From positions 62,001-126,000 of the forward strand of contig NZ_AP031496.1 in the NCBI RefSeq assembly GCF_042850945.1: DNA of 64,000 bases. The letters run 5' to 3'. Position numbers and translations under genes: made by a program. Source of the stretch: Halioxenophilus aromaticivorans (GTDB lineage: Bacteria > Pseudomonadota > Gammaproteobacteria > Pseudomonadales > Cellvibrionaceae). Shown one piece after another: positions 9,340-20,996 of this stretch. Position 1 is the stretch's first letter. Every line of letters starts with the position of its first letter. The notes beneath the pieces are model-generated. The model was given only the letters and a program-made list of their open reading frames with translations. It had not been told where the DNA came from and ran no database searches.

Positions 9340-9468
9340 GAGCCTAGGTTATGGTGGTGACATAGGCTCAAAGCTTCTGCCGACTACTCTTACAAGTCAG
9401 TCGGCGAGCTCTCCCTAAAGTGTGTGTTGTGCCCCGGCCACGATTGTGGTTGGGGCTTTCTTTTTTTT
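9340..9468 (+). ncRNA. Candidate structured small RNA in the Spot 42 / ErsA position (polA-engB)
   Basis: No ORF of any merit covers this span. The putative transcript of about 125-130 nt can form three consecutive hairpins: GCCTA/TAGGC (9342-9346 with 9363-9367), GCCGACT/AGTCGGC (9379-9385 with 9399-9405), and a strong terminator (9431-9456) with a T-rich tail. Established knowledge: E. coli spf (Spot 42) lies between polA and engB (yihA), and P. aeruginosa ErsA lies in the same place and is driven by AlgU. The position, size and terminator style fit. Primary-sequence homology has not been tested. An unpaired stretch between 9405 and 9430 (gagctctccctaaag) could act as a seed. Confidence 0.65.
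9431..9468 (+). terminator. Rho-independent terminator of the small RNA
   Basis: GCCCC ... GGGGC stem (9431-9435 with 9452-9456) with inner CCAC/GTGG pairing (9438-9441 with 9446-9449), followed by TTTC and eight T residues. Strong canonical terminator with no protein gene ending close upstream; the nearest stop is 9193. Confidence 0.85.
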
Positions 9469-9555
9469 GGCCTTTGTGATGGCTCTAGTCTCACACACCC
9501 GCAGTACCATACCCTGCTCGCAGTCTTCGCGCCAGCCTAATTAAGTAAAATCTTG

Positions 9556-10206
9556 TTATTCCGGTTCGCTCATTGGTTCACAGGCCAGTGTTGGCGGCTC
9601 TGGCTGTAGCCATTGGTTAAGCGTGGTAGCCAGTTGCTCTACTCCGGATTTTTTAAGCGAAGAAAACAGCTGAACTGATACCAAATCGTCGATGTTTGCC
9701 TCTTTTAGTTGCTTTTGTACGGCAAATTGCGTGGATTTGGCAGGGCCTTTCTTAAGTTTATCGGCCTTAGTTAGCAGTATTTGCACCGCCATCTCCCGTT
9801 CAACGGCCCAGTTCAACATCATGGTATCGAACTCTTTCATGGGTTGGCGAATATCCATCAGTAGAACCAAACCAACCAGGCTCTGCCGCTCGTACAAGTA
9901 CTCCGAGAGGTTCTTGTCCCACTCTTTTTTGGTGGCCAGCGGCACCTTGGCAAAGCCATAGCCGGGTAAATCCACCAAATACAGTGGCTCGTCGCCGAGT
10001 TGGAAATAGTTGATCAGCTGCGTGCGACCGGGGGTCTTACTGGTTCGCGCCAGTTTGCCGTTGCCGGTTAAACAATTGATAGCGCTGGATTTGCCGGCGT
10101 TGGAACGCCCCGCAAAGGCAACTTCCCGGCCCACTTCTGGAGGGCAGGTGGCGAGGGTTGGTGCGCTTTGAAAAAAGGCGGCTTTACGAAAGTCGAGTTT
10201 TGACAT
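9556..10206 (-). CDS. engB: Ribosome biogenesis GTPase EngB/YsxC (YihA)
   Basis: 216 residues from the chosen ATG. TRAFAC GTPase motifs are all present: G1 GRSNAGKSS, G2 region TSKTPGRTQ, G3 DLPGYG, G4 TKAD and G5 SSLKK. It binds GTP and assists assembly of the large ribosomal subunit. A TTG at 10224 would add six residues (MPCNRP), but the family N-terminus normally reads M-S-x-L-x-(F/Y)-R-x-A-x-F, favouring the ATG at 10206. No good Shine-Dalgarno was seen for either. Convergent with the small RNA and divergent from cytochrome c4, as in Pseudomonas. Confidence 0.96.
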   Translation of the reverse strand: MSKLDFRKAAFFQSAPTLATCPPEVGREVAFAGRSNAGKSSAINCLTGNGKLARTSKTPGRTQLINYFQLGDEPLYLVDLPGYGFAKVPLATKKEWDKNLSEYLYERQSLVGLVLLMDIRQPMKEFDTMMLNWAVEREMAVQILLTKADKLKKGPAKSTQFAVQKQLKEANIDDLVSVQLFSSLKKSGVEQLATTLNQWLQPEPPTLACEPMSEPE

Positions 10207-10434
10207 AGGTCGATTGCAGGGCAAGTCCTTAGAAAAATTAGTGTCTATATGAGCGCATCGTATATAATATTGCGCCCTAACGCCGGATTGTACGGGCGAT
10301 AGTTCAATAGCAAAACCACCAATTACGAACTACCGCCGATAGGGGGTGTGTCATTATCACGCTCTTACGTATAAAATCCGCGTGGTTTTAGCACCTAACA
10401 CGTTAGATAGTCATAAGACTCCACGGATTAGCCA

Positions 10435-11082
10435 ATGTATAAGATAGTTAAACACGCATTTTTCGCAGTTGCCCTAGGGTGCGCTGCACAAACCGCCCTG
10501 GCTGCGGGCGACGCTGCCGCCGGTAAAGACAAAGCGGCAACCTGTGCTGCCTGTCACGGTGCAGATGGCAACAGCATGATGCCCACCTTCCCAAAATTGG
10601 CAGGGCTGGGTGAGAAGTACATATATAAGCAGCTTAAAGATGTGAAATCCGGTGCCCGAGTCATTATGGAAATGACCGGTATCTTGGATCCGCTTTCCGA
10701 TCAAGACATGGAAGACATCGCAGCCTACTACGCCGCTCAAACCATGCAGCTCAGCGGTGCTAAAGATCTGCAACTTCTTACCAACGCTGGTGTGGAGGTC
10801 GATGGCTTAGAGCTAGGCGCTAAAGTATACCGTGGCGGTAATAAAGAAACGGGTGTACCTGCCTGTATGGGCTGTCACAGCCCAACCGGCCAAGGCAATT
10901 CGCCCGCTGGCTATCCCCGTCTTAGTGGCCAGTACCCAGAGTACATAGAAAAGCAGTTGCGTGCTTTCCGCGCCGGTGAGCGCACCAACGACGGTGACCC
11001 AATGACCATGCGTTCCGTGGCCAAAGGCCTATCAGACGCAGAACTTAAAGCATTGGCAAACTACATCGCAGGCCTTAACTAA
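10435..11082 (+). CDS. Cytochrome c4 (diheme, periplasmic)
   Basis: 215 residues. Signal peptide (HAFFAVALGCAAQTALAA), then two homologous cytochrome c domains with heme-binding CAACH (near residue 38) and CMGCH (near residue 144). Candidate axial methionines are visible in NSMMPTFPKLAG and DPMTMRSVAKGL. Cytochrome c4 is a membrane-associated electron donor to terminal oxidases. It is placed between engB and dsbA as in Pseudomonas; heme attachment needs periplasmic thiol chemistry, which fits the neighbouring dsbA. A strong terminator follows 30 bp after the stop. An A+T-rich -10-like TATAAT lies at 10263-10268 in the 210-bp divergent gap. Confidence 0.93.
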   Translation: MYKIVKHAFFAVALGCAAQTALAAGDAAAGKDKAATCAACHGADGNSMMPTFPKLAGLGEKYIYKQLKDVKSGARVIMEMTGILDPLSDQDMEDIAAYYAAQTMQLSGAKDLQLLTNAGVEVDGLELGAKVYRGGNKETGVPACMGCHSPTGQGNSPAGYPRLSGQYPEYIEKQLRAFRAGERTNDGDPMTMRSVAKGLSDAELKALANYIAGLN

Positions 11083-11111
11083 GCATTAAGCTTGGCGCGG
11101 TAGTATTAGAG

Positions 11112-11134
11112 AGGCGGCCTAGGCCGCCTTTTTT
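11112..11134 (+). terminator. Rho-independent terminator after cytochrome c4
   Basis: Perfect 8-bp palindrome AGGCGGCC / GGCCGCCT (11112-11119 with 11122-11129) followed by six T residues. Confidence 0.85.
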
Positions 11135-11267
11135 GTGGTTATTGCCTGCCAAAGGGCGCAGTTACGACCTTTTGGCGGCTATAAATTGCCAGTTACGGTA
11201 ACTCCAAGGAACCCATCGTGCTTTTGGAGTCTAAAGCTGGCTTTGTAATTTAAAGATGGAGATTTTT

Positions 11268-11900
11268 ATGCGACTGATAGCAGCTACATTGGCCATAGTC
11301 TTTGGCCTAGTTGGATCAGCCTTTGCCGAGGATGCCTTTAAAGAAGGGGTACACTATCAGAAGTTGGCGCAAAAGGTTGCCACCGTAGACCCATCCAAGA
11401 TAGAGGTTACCGAAGTGTTTTGGTACGGTTGTGGCCACTGTTACACCTTTGAACCCATGCTTCAAAGCTGGAAAGCAGAGCAGGCTGAAGACGTGAATGT
11501 CGTACAGTTACCTGCTATTTGGAACGGGCCCATGGAAGTTCACGCCAAGGCGTTTTTTACTGCAAAAGCGCTGAATAAGTTAGATACACTGCATCAGCCA
11601 TTGTTCGATGCCCTCAACAGTCAGCGCGCGCGCCTGGATAACGAACAAGCACTGGTCGATTTCTTCGAAAAGCACGGTGTCAGTGAAGAAGATTTCCGCA
11701 AAACCTACCGCTCATTCGGTGTTGTGAGCCAAGTGAACATTGCTAACTCCAAGGCACGCGGGTATGGCATCACCGGAACTCCGGAAGTCATCGTCGATGG
11801 CCAGTATCGCATTAGCGCTCGTATGGCCGGTAGCCAAGAAAAAATGCTGCAAGTGGCAGACTTCTTGGTAGAAAAAATCCGCAACAGCCAAGGCAGCTAA
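11268..11900 (+). CDS. dsbA: Thiol:disulfide interchange protein DsbA
   Basis: 210 residues from ATG 11268, chosen because GGAG at 11258-11261 lies 6 nt upstream; the in-frame ATG at 11256 overlaps that site and would add MEIF. Signal peptide MRLIAATLAIVFGLVGSAFA. The thioredoxin-fold active site is FWYGCGHCYTFEP, so the dipeptide between the cysteines is Gly-His (CGHC) rather than the Pro-His of E. coli DsbA. The helical insertion and the cis-proline loop GITGTPEVIVDG follow. It introduces disulfides into periplasmic proteins. The CGHC active site resembles that of PDI and may shift redox potential (inference). Confidence 0.95.
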   Translation: MRLIAATLAIVFGLVGSAFAEDAFKEGVHYQKLAQKVATVDPSKIEVTEVFWYGCGHCYTFEPMLQSWKAEQAEDVNVVQLPAIWNGPMEVHAKAFFTAKALNKLDTLHQPLFDALNSQRARLDNEQALVDFFEKHGVSEEDFRKTYRSFGVVSQVNIANSKARGYGITGTPEVIVDGQYRISARMAGSQEKMLQVADFLVEKIRNSQGS

Positions 11901-12031
11901 TCCGCCTTTGGCAACATTCAGTGGGTCGCCCGGCCCGCTGATGCTTCGCCCCCCCCCCGCTTTCCAGCAGTCCACACCTGTACCGCCGTCTATACTCTTG
12001 GTTCTAAAACCGAATAAAGAGACCGGCAAAA

Positions 12032-13762
12032 GTGACCTCCAATTGGCGTGAGAAATACCTACAGGCACTCGAAGATCAAGAGAATGCCGAAAAGCGCAGC
12101 ACTAAACAGATTCAGCATCTTAGAGCTTGCTTGCAATCCATGGCTGGCGCCGCTATGGGGTTGGACCCAGAGCTAGACGAGTTGCTAGAGCCATTATTGG
12201 ATCAGCAATCCGCCCGTCCCGTTAAGTCGGATCAAATTGTAGTGGCGGCCAACAAGGTACGTGATCGCAAACCAACTCGCGAGGCAGTAAGTAAAGACTC
12301 GCTTACCGCTATGGTGTTTGCGTTGCTGGATCTCAACCCGGATGTCGAGGTCACAAAAAAGCTCAAGCACTACCAAAAATTGTTGCCGCAGCGTGTGAAA
12401 AACCACCACGCCTACCCGCAGCTATTAAAAGAAATCGTCACCTTGCACGATCAGGTGTTGCGCAGCGTTATCACCAAAAAACCAGGTAAGCTGGCCAAGC
12501 TATTTGGCGCGAGCCCCACACTGGATATCGAACACTCACAGGCAGGTGAGGTTGAGCCACTAATCGGAGATGAAAGTGGCGGTGGTGAAGAAGCTTCGGC
12601 TGGAGAAGAGATGCCAGCCTTGGTAGATAAAGCCAACGATTCATCGCTGGCCAGGGAGCCTGCTTCGCCGGCTGCCGAACCGGTGGCCCCGGTAAGTTCG
12701 CAACAGCAAGTGGAGGCGGGCTTTGCCAGTATCCAGGCTAAGATTCAGTTTATTCTGCAAGAGTTGGCGCAATCCGCCGAGGTCGATTCCGGCGTTAAAG
12801 AGCAATTTGTTGAGGCCAAAAATAAATTAGAAGAGGGTCTCAATTGGTATGAAATGATCGCCATGCTAGAGCAGGTGCGTAACCTGTTCGCTAGCATGCA
12901 AAAAACCGCTAACGATCAATTTGCCGGCTACTTAAAAGAAGTAGACAGCACGTTAATCGCTATTAAGCAAAATTGGGCAGAGCTAATTGACGGCCAGCTG
13001 CGCCAGGTGGCCCACCATCAAAAGGTTAAAAAACAACTCCAAAGCCAGGAGTCTCAATTGCTGTTAGAGGTTGAAAAAACCACAGAGCTAGATGCGCTCA
13101 AGGCCTCGGTTAACAACCATGTTCGAGATCTAAACGCTACCATAAGCCTGGTCAGCACTGCCGAAGACCAAGCGGTGTCGTCCAGCCAGGTCATGCAGGC
13201 CATGCAAACCCAACTGGACGAGCTGCAGGCCAAAAATGACATTCTTCAGCAAGAACTGGAGAACCAAAAACACAAGGCCACCCATGATGCTCTAACCCAA
13301 TTGCCCAATCGGGCCGCGTATGGGCAGCGCGCCCAAGAGGAGCTTAATCGGTGGCAGCGATACCAGCGGCCGTTGTCGGTGGCAGTGGTGGATGTCGATC
13401 ACTTTAAACGCTTTAACGACACCTATGGCCATCAAGCTGGAGACCGGGTGCTAAAGATCCTAGGTAAGTTATTACGAGATAAACTGCGCAGTGTTGATTT
13501 TGTGGCAAGGTATGGGGGAGAAGAATTTGTCATGCTACTACCAGAGACAGCCTGCGAGGATGCCAAGGTTGCCTTGGACAAATTACGTGTATCGTTGTCT
13601 AAAACCCAGTACAAATTCAAAGATGAGCCCGTCACCATCACGGCTTCCTTTGGTGTAACGCAGTTCACGGAAGGCGACAGCGTAGAAACCGCTTTCGAGC
13701 GAGCCGACCAAGCCCTATACAACGCCAAACAGGAGGGCAGAAATTGCGTGTCGGCTCTATAA
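12032..13762 (+). CDS. Diguanylate cyclase (GGDEF), large N-terminal coiled-coil region
   Basis: 576 residues from a GTG start. The C-terminal GGDEF domain (about 415-576) has THDALTQLPNRAAY, DVDHFKRFNDTYGHQAGD and RYGGEEFVMLLPE. The RSVD sequence five residues before GGEEF is an intact inhibitory I-site (RxxD), so product feedback by c-di-GMP is expected. No EAL domain. The N-terminal 400 residues are soluble, acidic and helical (PVKSDQIVVAANKVRDRKP ... QLDELQAKNDILQQELENQK), with strong coiled-coil character and no membrane helix. The position after dsbA matches the P. aeruginosa diguanylate cyclase DgcH neighbourhood. The C-run ccccccccc near 11949-11957 upstream is a likely slippage or sequencing-error site, but lies outside the coding region. 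Confidence 0.9.
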   Translation: MTSNWREKYLQALEDQENAEKRSTKQIQHLRACLQSMAGAAMGLDPELDELLEPLLDQQSARPVKSDQIVVAANKVRDRKPTREAVSKDSLTAMVFALLDLNPDVEVTKKLKHYQKLLPQRVKNHHAYPQLLKEIVTLHDQVLRSVITKKPGKLAKLFGASPTLDIEHSQAGEVEPLIGDESGGGEEASAGEEMPALVDKANDSSLAREPASPAAEPVAPVSSQQQVEAGFASIQAKIQFILQELAQSAEVDSGVKEQFVEAKNKLEEGLNWYEMIAMLEQVRNLFASMQKTANDQFAGYLKEVDSTLIAIKQNWAELIDGQLRQVAHHQKVKKQLQSQESQLLLEVEKTTELDALKASVNNHVRDLNATISLVSTAEDQAVSSSQVMQAMQTQLDELQAKNDILQQELENQKHKATHDALTQLPNRAAYGQRAQEELNRWQRYQRPLSVAVVDVDHFKRFNDTYGHQAGDRVLKILGKLLRDKLRSVDFVARYGGEEFVMLLPETACEDAKVALDKLRVSLSKTQYKFKDEPVTITASFGVTQFTEGDSVETAFERADQALYNAKQEGRNCVSAL

Positions 13763-13780
13763 CCCGTTACTGAGCTTACT

Positions 13781-13957
13781 ATGAATCTACTTATCGTCCT
13801 TGTCGTACTGATTGTCGCCTTGTTAATACTGGTGCCGCTGATAGAGCGCAGCGGGTTGGGCCAAAACAGCCCAAGGTTAGCGGCAGTGAGTAAATGGCTG
13901 TTGCCTTTAGTTGGGGTTAGTTTGCTGTTACAAATGGCATTTTACTATTTGGGCTAG
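13781..13957 (+). CDS. Small two-helix membrane protein
   Basis: 58 residues starting MNLLIVLVVLIVALLILVPL, then a polar hinge with a positively charged stretch (ERSGLGQNSPRLAAVSKW), and a second helix LLPLVGVSLLLQMAFYYLG. It starts 19 bp after the diguanylate cyclase stop on the same strand, so probably co-transcribed. I do not recognise a family. Good hydrophobic periodicity and tight spacing support it as real. Confidence 0.6.
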   Translation: MNLLIVLVVLIVALLILVPLIERSGLGQNSPRLAAVSKWLLPLVGVSLLLQMAFYYLG

Positions 13958-14235
13958 CCGCGCGGGGCACTTTGGAGTCAGAAAAGGCCGATCGGAAGTG
14001 GCGACTAAGAAGTGGCTTCTTGTACCTTAAGTGTTGGTCTAGCAGAGAAGCACAAAAATTCAACATTCTGAGGCAATTAAAAAGTTTTCAATTATTTTGA
14101 AAAAACGGTTGCCACAAAAAATTCCTGGGCGTATAGTTCGCGCCCTCTTGAGCAACAGCGCGCAGCGCTACCGCCACAGCTTTTACAGTCGTTGGCACCG
14201 CACAAGAGCCTTTGAAAAGTTTTTAAAATTAATGC

Positions 14236-14263
14236 TTTACAAAGGAAATCGGATCCGTATAAT
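14236..14263 (+). promoter_or_regulatory. rRNA operon promoter (P1-like)
   Basis: TTTACA (14236-14241), 16-bp spacer, TATAAT (14258-14263), followed by a G+C-rich discriminator GCGCATCC, typical of stringently controlled rRNA promoters. An A/T-rich UP-like tract (gaaaagtttttaaaatta) lies directly upstream. Confidence 0.85.
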
Positions 14264-14372
14264 GCGCATCCCTAGCTTGAAGGCGGGGCAGAAAACAAGC
14301 CCTAACCAAACCCTTCAAGCAGCCGCCAAACCCACGGGTGACGCGGCCTACGAAGAGCGCCTGGCGCGCCTT

Positions 14373-14412
14373 TGGTACTTTAACAAGTTAAACAAGCAAT
14401 GCGTGTGGGAAC
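14373..14412 (+). promoter_or_regulatory. rrn leader antitermination signal (boxA and following boxC-like sequence)
   Basis: TGGTACTTTAACA (14373-14385) resembles boxA TGCTCTTTAACA. It is followed by CAATGCGTGTGGGAACTT, close to the E. coli rrn leader sequence CAATCTGTGTGGGCACT. This region would bind NusB-NusE and let transcription pass through the rRNA genes. Confidence 0.8.
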
Positions 14413-14598
14413 TTGCGGAGATGAATCAGCCATATGATTTATCAACGCAAGTCCGACAATTCAAACGTTCTGTTTATCTCAAGTTATCTTGGGGTGAGCA
14501 TAACCAGTTAAGAATGACGATTAAGCGTTGAGCTAAGTTTGGAGTTACCTAGATTTGATGTTCGCATCAAGCAGTATTTAGAGTAATTCAAAGAAATT

Positions 14599-16136
<1,538 letters not shown>

Positions 16137-16213
16137 AACGAAAGCTGACATCTTCGTAAGTTTCCACACGCATTGCTTGTTTCTTGTTATTGCAGCTTAG
16201 GCTGCGGTAAGCG

Positions 16214-16289
16214 TTTCGCTTTACCTTAAAGCTTTTGTGATTGAGTTATTGCAATCAGCTTTTATTAAAAGCCTTAAGGTAAGGCGAAA
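16214..16289 (+). other. Long imperfect hairpin in the 16S-23S spacer
   Basis: Arms 16214-16236 and 16267-16289 are 23 nt each and pair at 21 Watson-Crick positions plus one G-U, with one A-C mismatch. The 30-nt loop contains a further TGATTG/CAATCA hairpin. The spacer (16137-16681, 545 nt) contains no tRNA cloverleaf that I can find, so the tRNA-Ile/Ala pair common in this spacer is absent from this operon. A spacer boxA-like TTCTTTAAAAAA lies at 16331-16342. Confidence 0.75.
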
Positions 16290-16681
16290 GTCTTAAGTGT
16301 TTTAAAAATCAAACTCCGAGCGGGTTTGAGTTCTTTAAAAAAGTGGAAGATAAAGTAATAGTATTGATATTGCTGAGTCGTTAGTTTTGAGTTTGCGCGT
16401 AAGCGTGATATTAAAATTAACACTTTCAAAGTGACCGAGTTTAAGTGCCGTAACTTAAGTGAATCGTGACAAGAAATTGTTTCAATTTATGAAGAGTTAT
16501 CGTGTTTAAAAACAAAACTCTGTCCGGTGATATTATCGTTACAAGATTGCAATCAAAGAGAACGTTTGTTTGTTTTGGTTTTAGCTTGCAGTTTAAGTTG
16601 AGGTTTAAAACAGATGAACACTATCAAACATTGTAAGTCGCAATGGCGTGAAAGGCGCCAAAACAGTAGCTTGAGTTATAT

Positions 16682-19555
<2,874 letters not shown>

Positions 19556-19722
19556 ATAACTGAATCTGCTGTTTAAGCGCCACAGATCAGTAACACCAAT
19601 GTCCTGGACAGAGTTGGTTATAAACCAACACCAAGACAAGGTACTTTGAAAGCGATATCAATCTACTTTATCGACCACACCCTATTGCGAGACATTGCCC
19701 AGCGCAGTGCCTCCTACAGAAT

Positions 19723-19842
19723 TGCTTGACGACCATAGAGTCTTGGAACCACCTGATCCCATCCCGAACTCAGTAGTGAAACGTGACATCGCCGATGGTA
19801 GTGTGGGGTTTCCCCATGTGAGAGTAGGTCATCGTCAAGCTT
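19723..19842 (+). rRNA. rrf: 5S ribosomal RNA
   Basis: About 120 nt: tgcttgacgaccatagag at the 5' end, the central ccgaactcagtagtgaaacg, gatggtagtgtggggtttcc, and a 3' end cgtcaagc that pairs with the 5' gcttgacg. The 23S-5S spacer (19556-19722) contains no tRNA that I can see. Confidence 0.96.
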
Positions 19843-19849
19843 CTATTCA

Positions 19850-19877
19850 AAAGCCCAGCCAATTTGGCTGGGCTTTT
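19850..19877 (+). terminator. rrn operon terminator
   Basis: AAAGCCCAGCC, loop AATTT, GGCTGGGCTTTTTT: an 8-bp G+C-rich stem extended by A-T pairs, with a six-T tail directly after 5S. Confidence 0.92.
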
Positions 19878-19895
19878 TTCATTTCAGCTTGCCGA

Positions 19896-20018
19896 TGACC
19901 AATCCTTCGGATTAGGTCATGGTGATGACAGACATCCATGTCTGGTCCCCCTACGGGCAACCTTCGGTTGTCTTGATCGGCTATCCTGCCGATCAATCAA
20001 GCTTCTATCCTAAAGCCC
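19896..20018 (+). repeat. Hairpin cluster ending in a partial copy of the 5S 3'-end/terminator junction
   Basis: Four consecutive hairpins: TGACC-AATCC/GGATT-GGTCA (19896-19919), AGACAT/ATGTCT (19929-19942), GGCAACC/GGTTGTC (about 19956-19972) and TTGATCGGC/GCCGATCAA (19973-19981 with 19988-19996). Directly after these, 19997-20018 matches 19835-19856 (the 5S end and start of the terminator) at 20 of 22 positions. This suggests a duplicated, decayed rrn tail. No protein gene is visible from 19843 to 20119. Confidence 0.6.
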
Positions 20019-20119
20019 CGAATCAGCAATGGTACCTACGCGGCCCGCCGGTCTTTCATTCTGTATACGAAACGTCTAGTTTTTATTTTTTAGCGAAGCT
20101 GTGACGCGGAAGCAAGTTA

Positions 20120-20428
20120 TTAAATGACAGGTCGGTGGTTGGACTCAGCCTCTACTTTCAGCTTGAGTCCAAGGCCGTGAATGAGCTTTGTAAAGCTCGA
20201 TAGCTTGGGGTTGCCGCTTGTTGAGAGCATCTTATACATGCTTTCTCGACCAAGATGGGCGCGCTCGGCTAATCCGCTGATACCGTCTTCTTGGGCCTCG
20301 GCAATATTGCGTAAAGCCATTAGGATAACGGCAGCATCACCGTCTTCTAGGGCTTCGCTTAAGTACTCTGCGGCTATTTCAGGATCGCGCAACTGTTCAT
20401 TGTGTGTCGCTCTTATATTACGCGCCAT
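20120..20428 (-). CDS. Antitoxin with HTH domain (HigA-like, addiction module antidote family)
   Basis: 102 residues from ATG 20428 (MARNIRATHNEQLRDPEIAA). The region EYLSEALEDGDAAVILMALR is the typical N-terminal segment of the 'addiction module antidote protein' family. An HTH follows, GISGLAERAHLGRESMYKML, then SSFTKLIHGLGLKLKVEAE. It overlaps the toxin gene by 11 bp, so the two are translationally coupled. The longer frame upstream lies inside the toxin gene and is not expected to be used. The protein should neutralise the toxin and repress the operon through the palindrome at 20773-20788. Confidence 0.9.
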   Translation of the reverse strand: MARNIRATHNEQLRDPEIAAEYLSEALEDGDAAVILMALRNIAEAQEDGISGLAERAHLGRESMYKMLSTSGNPKLSSFTKLIHGLGLKLKVEAESNHRPVI

Positions 20429-20762
20429 GTTGATACCTCCGCTTGTGATCTTTCCAATACAATTTAGCTTTCTTAATGTCTTTTGACTGAGTGGATTTAT
20501 CACCGCCACACAGCAGTAAGAACACTTGCTGACCTTCTTTACCGTAATACACCCGGTAACCAGGGCCGTAATCGATACGAAGCTCGCTTAAACCTTCGCC
20601 AATTGGCTCAACATCACCAAAAAGCCCGAGCTCCATTTTATCTACCCGCATGATTATCTTAGCCTTTGCTCTATTGTCACGTAGACCGCGAAGCCAGTCG
20701 GCATAAGGGCTTTTGCCCTGACTGTCCGTGTACTCATGGATAATGTTTGTCTTCTCAGCCAT
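20418..20762 (-). CDS. RelE/ParE-superfamily toxin (HigB-like, phage-derived Gp49-like group)
   Basis: 114 residues. Core segments: IIMRVDKMELGLFGDVEPIG, LSELRIDYGPGYRVYYGKEG, VFLLLCGGDKSTQSKDIKKA. These fit the PF05973-type toxins, expected to be ribosome-dependent mRNA endonucleases. The toxin gene is first and the antitoxin second, the order usual for HigBA-type pairs. Conserved Arg/Tyr residues (R-I-D-Y-G-P-G-Y-R-V-Y-Y) match the catalytic strand region of the family. Activity has not been tested. Confidence 0.88.
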   Translation of the reverse strand: MAEKTNIIHEYTDSQGKSPYADWLRGLRDNRAKAKIIMRVDKMELGLFGDVEPIGEGLSELRIDYGPGYRVYYGKEGQQVFLLLCGGDKSTQSKDIKKAKLYWKDHKRRYQHGA

Positions 20763-20772
20763 AACCTATATA

Positions 20773-20788
20773 GTATCCTAAAGGATAC
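20773..20788 (-). promoter_or_regulatory. Probable autoregulatory operator of the toxin-antitoxin operon
   Basis: Perfect inverted repeat GTATCCT-AA-AGGATAC, 10 bp upstream of the toxin ATG. A related half-site gtatccaaaa lies at about 20817. This position would place the HTH antitoxin over the promoter. Confidence 0.65.
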
Positions 20789-20996
20789 ATGATGCAATTA
20801 AAGTCTGTCCTTGAGTGTATCCAAAATGCCTTATAAACCCCACTTGCTTGTATGTAAGTCGTCACTGAATTCCAATTTACAAGAACAACACCACAATTTC
20901 TGGCGGTGAGATAAGATGACTACACAATCCACACACTACCACCGAGAACACTAATCGATTAACGTAACCTTCGTAATCCACTGTAAGGCAACTGGC

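Noticed and set aside
11949..11957. Run of nine C residues between dsbA and the GGDEF gene as a phase-variation switch
   Set aside because: It lies 75 bp upstream of the GTG start, outside any coding region, and is not positioned between promoter elements that I can identify.
14097..14531. 144-codon ORF upstream of 16S rRNA
   Set aside because: It has a TTG start, contains the rRNA promoter (14236-14263), and its second half is the boxA/boxC leader. It is an open frame by chance.
16137..16681. tRNA genes in the 16S-23S spacer
   Set aside because: I found no acceptor/TPsiC pattern (no ggttcgaatc-type arm) in the spacer.
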